Shown here: one piece after another, positions 6,453 through 10,444 of the stretch
Layout of the letters: the number at the start of each line of letters is the position of its first letter
How positions within the stretch are numbered: the first letter of the stretch is position 1
From: Desulfobulbus sp.
GTDB lineage: Bacteria; Desulfobacterota; Desulfobulbia; Desulfobulbales; Desulfobulbaceae
DNA: 10,444 nucleotides
Assembly: GCA_017998195.1 (NCBI GenBank)
Contig: JAGODN010000051.1
Coordinates: 1 to 10,444, forward strand
Reading direction: 5' to 3'
Program-made: the position numbers and the translations under genes
The notes under the pieces: generated by a model
Databases searched by the model: none
What the model saw: only the letters and a program-made list of their open reading frames with translations
What the model was told of the DNA's origin: nothing

Positions 6453-7565
6453 ATGGAGTCGAAAGGCATAGGCAACGGCAATACTTTGTTGAGTGCTGTC
6501 ACGCGCAGGGATTTCATGAAATTCTGTACCGCGGTGGCAGCGACCATGGGTCTGCCGGTGAGCATGGCCCCCCGCATCGCCGAGGCGGTCACCTCCGCGC
6601 AGCGACCGCCGGTCATCTGGCTGTCCGGCCAGGAGTGTACCGGCTGCATCGAAAGCCTGCTGCGCACCGGGCACCCGACCCTGGAACATCTCATCTTCGA
6701 CCTGATCTCGCTCGAGTACTCCGAGACCCTCAACGCCGGCGCCGGCCACCAGGCCGAAGCGCACCGGGCCAAGGCCATTGAGCAGTACAAGGGCAAGTTC
6801 ATCCTCGTGGTCGACGGCGCCATTCCGGTCAAGGACGGCGGCGTCTACTGCATGATCGCCGGCAAGCCGGTGCTGGAGATCCTCAACGAGACCGCGCCGC
6901 TGGCCGCCGCGGTGATCGCCATCGGCTCCTGCGCCTCCTGGGGCGGGGTGCCGTCCGCCGACCCCAATCCCACCGGGGCCACGCCGGTCCACGAAATCCT
7001 CAAGCCCAAGGGCATCCCGGTGGTCAACATCCCCGGCTGCCCGCCCAATCCGTACAACTTCCTGTCCACGGTCATCCATTTCCTGACCTTCAACAAGCTC
7101 CCGGCCCTGGACGAAAAGGGACGGCCCAAGTTCGCCTACAGCCGCATCATCCACGAGAACTGCGAGCGGCGGCCCCACTTCGACGCCGGCCGCTTTGCCG
7201 AGGAGTTCGGCGACGCTGGCCACCAGGCGGGCTACTGCCTGTACAAGCTGGGCTGCAAGGGTCCGGAAACCTACAACAACTGCTCCACTCTGCCCTTCAA
7301 CGACACCCCGGGCTGCTGGCCGGTGGCCACCGGCTCGCCCTGCTTTGGCTGCTCCGAGGAGAAGGTCGGCTTCCACAGCCCGCTGTTCGCCAAGGCCAAG
7401 GTGGTCTTCCCGACCCCGCCGGCCCAGCAGCCGGACACCATCCCGCCCAAGGGCGGCGGCGCGAAGAATTTCGCCTACGGGGTCGCCGGTGCGGCCGTGG
7501 GTGCGGTGACGGTGGCCCTGGCAACCCGGGGCGGCAAGGGTGACGGATCGAGTTCGGGAGACTGA
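6453..7565 (+). CDS. hybO: [NiFe] hydrogenase small subunit HybO
   Basis: Electron-transfer subunit of a periplasmic, membrane-anchored uptake hydrogenase; passes electrons from the NiFe site in HybC to HybA. 370 residues. A Tat signal has the twin arginines in TRRDFMKF (17-24), with a likely cut near residue 45. Cluster ligands: proximal [4Fe-4S] by Cys62, Cys65 (ECTGC), Cys160 (GSCASWGG) and Cys196 (PGCPPNP); distal by His234, Cys237, Cys262 and Cys268; medial by Cys277, Cys297 and Cys300, with Pro290 kept as in [3Fe-4S] enzymes. A C-terminal hydrophobic helix (about 339-357, AYGVAGAAVGAVTVALATR) anchors it. The overall pattern (LIH/IIHENCERRPHFDAGRF, CKGPETYNNCSTL) matches E. coli HybO closely. 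Gly64 and Gly165 stand where oxygen-tolerant enzymes carry two additional cysteines. Start: perfect AAGGAGGT at 6440-6447, 5 bases from the ATG. First gene of the operon. Confidence 0.97.
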   Translation: MESKGIGNGNTLLSAVTRRDFMKFCTAVAATMGLPVSMAPRIAEAVTSAQRPPVIWLSGQECTGCIESLLRTGHPTLEHLIFDLISLEYSETLNAGAGHQAEAHRAKAIEQYKGKFILVVDGAIPVKDGGVYCMIAGKPVLEILNETAPLAAAVIAIGSCASWGGVPSADPNPTGATPVHEILKPKGIPVVNIPGCPPNPYNFLSTVIHFLTFNKLPALDEKGRPKFAYSRIIHENCERRPHFDAGRFAEEFGDAGHQAGYCLYKLGCKGPETYNNCSTLPFNDTPGCWPVATGSPCFGCSEEKVGFHSPLFAKAKVVFPTPPAQQPDTIPPKGGGAKNFAYGVAGAAVGAVTVALATRGGKGDGSSSGD

Positions 7566-7569
7566 AGCC

Positions 7570-8598
7570 ATGGCAATCAACAGACGAGATTTTCTCAAGT
7601 TCACGGCTGGGGCAGGCCTGATGCTGTCCGCCGGGGCCACCCCCGCCCGTGCGGAACGACAGAAGGGGGAACTGCCGCCCGAGGCGGTGGGCATTCTCTA
7701 TGATGCCACCCTGTGCATCGGCTGCATGTCCTGCATGGTCAACTGCAAAAAGGCCAACTCCGAACCCGGCGGCGCCCTCTACCACAAGGAAACGGCCGGC
7801 CACATCCCCTTCGAACTGCCCCCGGACAACCCCATCTACGACGCCCCTGACGGGCTTTCCTCGCAGACCCTGTGCGTGATCAAGGCGTACCGCGGGGACG
7901 GCGAGACCCTGCCGGCCCATTCGGCCGCGACGGGGTTCTCCTTCCTCAAGTACCACTGCCTGCACTGCATCGAGCCGGCCTGCGTCTCCGTCTGCCCGGT
8001 GGCGGCACTGCAGAAGCAGCCGGACACCGGCATCGTCACCTACAACAAGAACAAGTGCTTCGGCTGCCGGTACTGCCAGCTCGCCTGTCCCTTCGGCATC
8101 CCCATGTACGAGTTCGAAAAGGCCTCGCCCTCGGTGGTCAAGTGCCAGTTGTGCAACCACCGCTACGCCCAGGGCGGTTACTCGGCCTGCTGCGAGTTCT
8201 GTCCCACCGGCGCCTCGATCTTCGGCAAGGTCACCGACCTGCGCGAGGAGGCGAAACGGCGGCTGGCGCTCAAGCCCGGCGACACCTACGCCTACCCGGT
8301 CAAGCGGGTGGACGGTGACGAACGCACCGAGCAGGTGGTGGCCAGGTACGTGGATCATGTCTACGGCCTGGACGAGGCCGGCGGCACCCAGTATCTCTTC
8401 CTGGCCGGGGTCGAATTCGACAAGCTCGGCTTCAATCCGAAGATCACCAGCGATGTCTATCCGGATTACACCTGGGACTACGTTTCCCACGTCCCGGCCC
8501 TGATCGGCACTCTGCTGGCTACCGGCACCGCCCTGCGGATCGTGACCCAAAAGATCGAAAAAAAGAAGAATGAAGCCGGCACAGAGGACAAGGCGTAA
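7570..8598 (+). CDS. hybA: Hydrogenase-2 ferredoxin-like electron-transfer subunit HybA
   Basis: Periplasmic iron-sulfur protein that takes electrons from HybO, normally for transfer to the HybB quinone site. 342 residues. A Tat signal NRRDFLKF (4-11) ends near ARA-ER (27-30). Sixteen cysteines can bind four [4Fe-4S] clusters: Cys49-52-55-59 (CIGCMSCMVNC), Cys130-133-138-142 (CLHCIEPACVSVC), Cys163-166-169-173 (CFGCRYCQLAC), and Cys192-195 with Cys207 or 208 and Cys211. HybA signatures follow, including AKRRLALKPGDTYAYP (228-243). A C-terminal hydrophobic helix (about 304-326) and lysine-rich tail give membrane anchoring, as in E. coli HybA. Start: a GTG at 7540 opens the frame inside hybO, but ATG 7570 begins just before the Tat motif and has GGGAGA 8 bases upstream. 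It lies 4 bp after hybO, so is probably translated from the same mRNA. No hybB follows it. Confidence 0.95.
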   Translation: MAINRRDFLKFTAGAGLMLSAGATPARAERQKGELPPEAVGILYDATLCIGCMSCMVNCKKANSEPGGALYHKETAGHIPFELPPDNPIYDAPDGLSSQTLCVIKAYRGDGETLPAHSAATGFSFLKYHCLHCIEPACVSVCPVAALQKQPDTGIVTYNKNKCFGCRYCQLACPFGIPMYEFEKASPSVVKCQLCNHRYAQGGYSACCEFCPTGASIFGKVTDLREEAKRRLALKPGDTYAYPVKRVDGDERTEQVVARYVDHVYGLDEAGGTQYLFLAGVEFDKLGFNPKITSDVYPDYTWDYVSHVPALIGTLLATGTALRIVTQKIEKKKNEAGTEDKA

Positions 8599-8639
8599 GC
8601 CCCGTTGAACAGCCTCCCTGACGAGAACAACGACCATCG

Positions 8640-8657
8640 CGGCAAGACCGCTTGCCG
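8640..8657 (+). other. 7-bp hairpin in the hybA-hybC gap
   Basis: CGGCAAG (8640-8646), loop ACCG, CTTGCCG (8651-8657): a perfect stem in the 82-bp gap, ending 10 bases before the hybC ribosome-binding site AAGGAG (8668-8673). No T tract follows, so it is not an ordinary terminator. It could protect or mark an RNA processing end, or be the remains of an excision; both are inferences. Confidence 0.55.
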
Positions 8658-8680
8658 GAAGAGGAAAAAGGAGAACACAC

Positions 8681-10381
8681 ATGGCCAAGAAGATAACCAT
8701 TGATCCTGTGACCAGAATCGAGGGGCATCTGCGCATCGACTGCGAGGTGGACAACGGCAAGGTCACCAATGCCTGGTCGTCCGGGCAGATGTGGCGCGGC
8801 ATCGAAGTGATCCTCAAGGGCCGCGACCCGCGCGACGCCTGGGCCTACACCCAGCGCATCTGCGGCGTGTGCACCACCGTGCACGCCATCGCCTCGGTGC
8901 GGGCGGTGGAGGATGCCCTCAAGATGGAGATCCCGCTCAACGCCCAGTACATCCGCAACATGGTCATCGGCGCCCACGGCATCCACGACCACATGGTCCA
9001 TTTCTACCACCTGTGCGCGCTGGACTGGGTGGACATCGTCAGCGCCACCACCGCCGACGTGCAGGCCACCGCGGCCCTCGGCCAGAAGCTGTCCGACTGG
9101 AAGGGCAACAGCCCGCAGGAGATCAAGGCGGTGCAGGACCGGCTGAAGAAGTTCATCGCCAGCGGCCAGCTGGGCATCTTCGCCAGCGGCTACTGGGGCC
9201 ACCCGGCCATGAAGCTGTCGCCCGAGGTCAACCTGCTGGCCGCCACCCACTACCTGCAGGCGCTCGAGTACCAGCGGAAGATCAACCAGGCCGTGGCCAT
9301 TCTCGGCAGCAAGACCCCGCACGTGCAGAACCTGGTGGTGGGCGGCGTGTCCAACCCGATCAACCCCGACAGTCCGGCCAACCTGACGGTGCAGAAGCTC
9401 TACCAGATCAAGACGCTCATCGACGAGGTGGGCAACTTCATCAACCAGGCCATGCTCACCGACGTGGCTGCCATCGGCGCCTTCTACGCCGACTGGACGG
9501 GCTACGGCGCCGGTGTGCTCAACTACCTGTCCGTGCCGGACATGCCCATGGACACCAAGGGCACCGTCTTCGCCCTGCCCGGCGGCTACATCCCGGGCGG
9601 CGATATCGCCAAGTTCGCGCCCATCGCCAGTCAGCGGGAAAAGACGCTCTACGACGGCATCAAGGAGTCGATCAAGCATGCCTGGTACAACGGCGCCTGG
9701 GACCGGTCCCCCTACGAGGAGGACACCGTGCCCGAATATACCGGCTACGATTACGACAAGAAGTACTCCTGGGTCAAGGCGCCCACCTACCTCGGCCAGC
9801 CGGCCCAGGTCGGCCCGCTGCCGCACGTGGTGGCCATGTACCTGGCTGGCCACGAGACCACCAGGAAGTACGTGGACAGCACCCTGGCCACGGTGTCCGC
9901 CCTGGCCGGGACCACGGTGGGCATCCCCGCCCTGCACTCGACCATCGGCCGCATCGCCGCCCGGGTCATCCGCTGCGCCGTGCTCCACGACACCCTGGGT
10001 GTCCAGTGGCAGGCCCTGATCGACAACATCGGCAAGGGTGACCTGGACACCTTCAACGCCCCGGTGTTCCCGAAAGGCGAACAGCGCGGCACCGGCTTCC
10101 ACGAGGCCCCGCGCGGCACCCTCTCCCACTGGATCGTGATCGACAACGGCAAGATCAAAAACTACCAGTGCGTGGTGCCCTCCACCTGGAACGCCGGCCC
10201 GCGCAACAACGAGGATGCCCTGGGGCCCTACGAGGCCTCGCTGGTGGGCAACCCGATCGCCGACCCGGAACTGCCGCTGGAGGTGCTGCGCACGGTCCAT
10301 TCCTTCGATCCCTGCCTGGCCTGCGCCATCCACCTGGTGGACGGCAAAAAGACCCCGCTGGGCAAGGTCAAGGTCCTGTGA
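8681..10381 (+). CDS. hybC: [NiFe] hydrogenase large (catalytic) subunit HybC
   Basis: Holds the Ni-Fe(CN)2CO site that splits H2; exported with HybO by the Tat route, having no signal of its own. 566 residues against 567 in E. coli HybC, and similar along its whole length. Opens with ITIDPVTRIEGHLRID (5-20). The L1 motif RICGVCTTVH gives Ni ligands Cys61 and Cys64, and His68. The L2 motif DPCLACAIH (543-551) gives Cys545 and Cys548. The conserved EAPRG (475-479) carries Arg478 near the active site. Maturation should cut after His551, releasing a 15-residue tail (LVDGKKTPLGKVKVL), the same length and same VKVL ending as in E. coli. All active-site cysteines are cysteine; it is not a selenocysteine (NiFeSe) enzyme. 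Start: ATG 8681 with AAGGAG (8668-8673) at 7 bases. The last bases overlap the hybD start. Confidence 0.98.
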   Translation: MAKKITIDPVTRIEGHLRIDCEVDNGKVTNAWSSGQMWRGIEVILKGRDPRDAWAYTQRICGVCTTVHAIASVRAVEDALKMEIPLNAQYIRNMVIGAHGIHDHMVHFYHLCALDWVDIVSATTADVQATAALGQKLSDWKGNSPQEIKAVQDRLKKFIASGQLGIFASGYWGHPAMKLSPEVNLLAATHYLQALEYQRKINQAVAILGSKTPHVQNLVVGGVSNPINPDSPANLTVQKLYQIKTLIDEVGNFINQAMLTDVAAIGAFYADWTGYGAGVLNYLSVPDMPMDTKGTVFALPGGYIPGGDIAKFAPIASQREKTLYDGIKESIKHAWYNGAWDRSPYEEDTVPEYTGYDYDKKYSWVKAPTYLGQPAQVGPLPHVVAMYLAGHETTRKYVDSTLATVSALAGTTVGIPALHSTIGRIAARVIRCAVLHDTLGVQWQALIDNIGKGDLDTFNAPVFPKGEQRGTGFHEAPRGTLSHWIVIDNGKIKNYQCVVPSTWNAGPRNNEDALGPYEASLVGNPIADPELPLEVLRTVHSFDPCLACAIHLVDGKKTPLGKVKVL

Positions 10382-10444
10382 GCGACGGGGCGCTGAACAG
10401 GCGGGCACTGGTGCTGGGCATCGGCAACCTGCTCATCGGTGACG
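10378..10444 (+). CDS. hybD: Hydrogenase maturation protease HybD, N-terminal 22 residues only
   Basis: Nickel-dependent endopeptidase that removes the C-terminal tail of the hydrogenase large subunit after nickel insertion; cytoplasmic. Only the beginning is inside the window: after a short start the residues RALVLGIGNLLIGD (9-22) match the opening strand and glycine loop of the HybD/HycI protease family (LVLGIGN-LL-DE). The nickel-binding glutamate expected next lies just past the edge. It begins at a GTG overlapping the hybC stop by four bases (GTGA), which implies translational coupling with its substrate; AGGT and AAGG inside the hybC end can serve as ribosome-binding site. The short length limits certainty, but motif and position agree. 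Confidence 0.88.
   Translation, partial: MSDGALNRRALVLGIGNLLIGD

Noticed and set aside
7297..8817. A 506-codon minus-strand frame over hybO, hybA and the gap
   Set aside because: It covers three plus-strand features with clear homology and itself shows no motif; a compositional shadow.
8681..10381. Selenocysteine (NiFeSe) large subunit
   Set aside because: Both cysteines of the C-terminal motif DPCLAC are encoded by TGC; no in-frame TGA occurs before the true stop.
8519..10408. A 629-codon open frame antisense to hybC
   Set aside because: GC-rich codon bias of hybC leaves the opposite strand open. The translation is a low-complexity run of Gly, Val, His, Asp and Gln with no domain, while the plus strand is an unmistakable HybC.

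Overview
The window is GC-rich bacterial chromosome with dense, short-spaced genes on both strands. It carries a Hyb-type (group 1c-like) periplasmic [NiFe] hydrogenase operon, a transketolase of a type I associate with sulfate reducers and relatives, and PurU. Together these suggest an anaerobe, most likely a deltaproteobacterium/Desulfobacterota (Desulfobulbales-like) organism. That assignment is an inference from family resemblance; no rRNA or other marker is present. I see no transposase, integrase, tRNA, rRNA, CRISPR array or phage module.

Layout. Positions 1-1231 (minus) hold the first 410 codons of a transketolase that runs off the left edge. Divergent from it, a small 103-residue conserved-looking protein (1479-1790, plus) converges on purU (1803-2684, minus), with a hairpin across the 12-bp gap. 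Upstream of purU, on the same strand, is an unrecognised 183-residue protein (2834-3385). A 232-bp divergent intergenic region holding a perfect 12-bp palindrome and good promoter candidates separates it from a UMF1/Atg22-like MFS transporter (3618-4889, plus). The transporter converges on a VanZ-like membrane protein with a long extra C-terminal domain (4926-6161, minus). A 291-bp region whose right half is strikingly AT-rich (6162-6452) then leads into the hydrogenase operon.

The hydrogenase operon (6453 to beyond 10444, plus) reads hybO (small subunit, Tat signal), hybA (four-cluster ferredoxin, Tat signal), hybC (large subunit with Ni ligands and a 15-residue cleavable tail) and hybD (maturation protease, cut by the right edge). 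HybO and HybC should form the H2-oxidising heterodimer. HybA should take its electrons, and HybD should trim HybC after nickel insertion. The usual fourth partner, the NrfD-like quinone-interacting membrane protein HybB, normally lies between hybA and hybC; here that place holds only an 82-bp gap containing a 7-bp hairpin. This is the most notable feature of the window.

The left two thirds is ordinary housekeeping and transport content with some candidate regulatory palindromes. I found no convincing evidence of a wholly new system. The points most worth checking are the hybB-less operon, the VanZ fusion and the unrecognised 183-residue protein.
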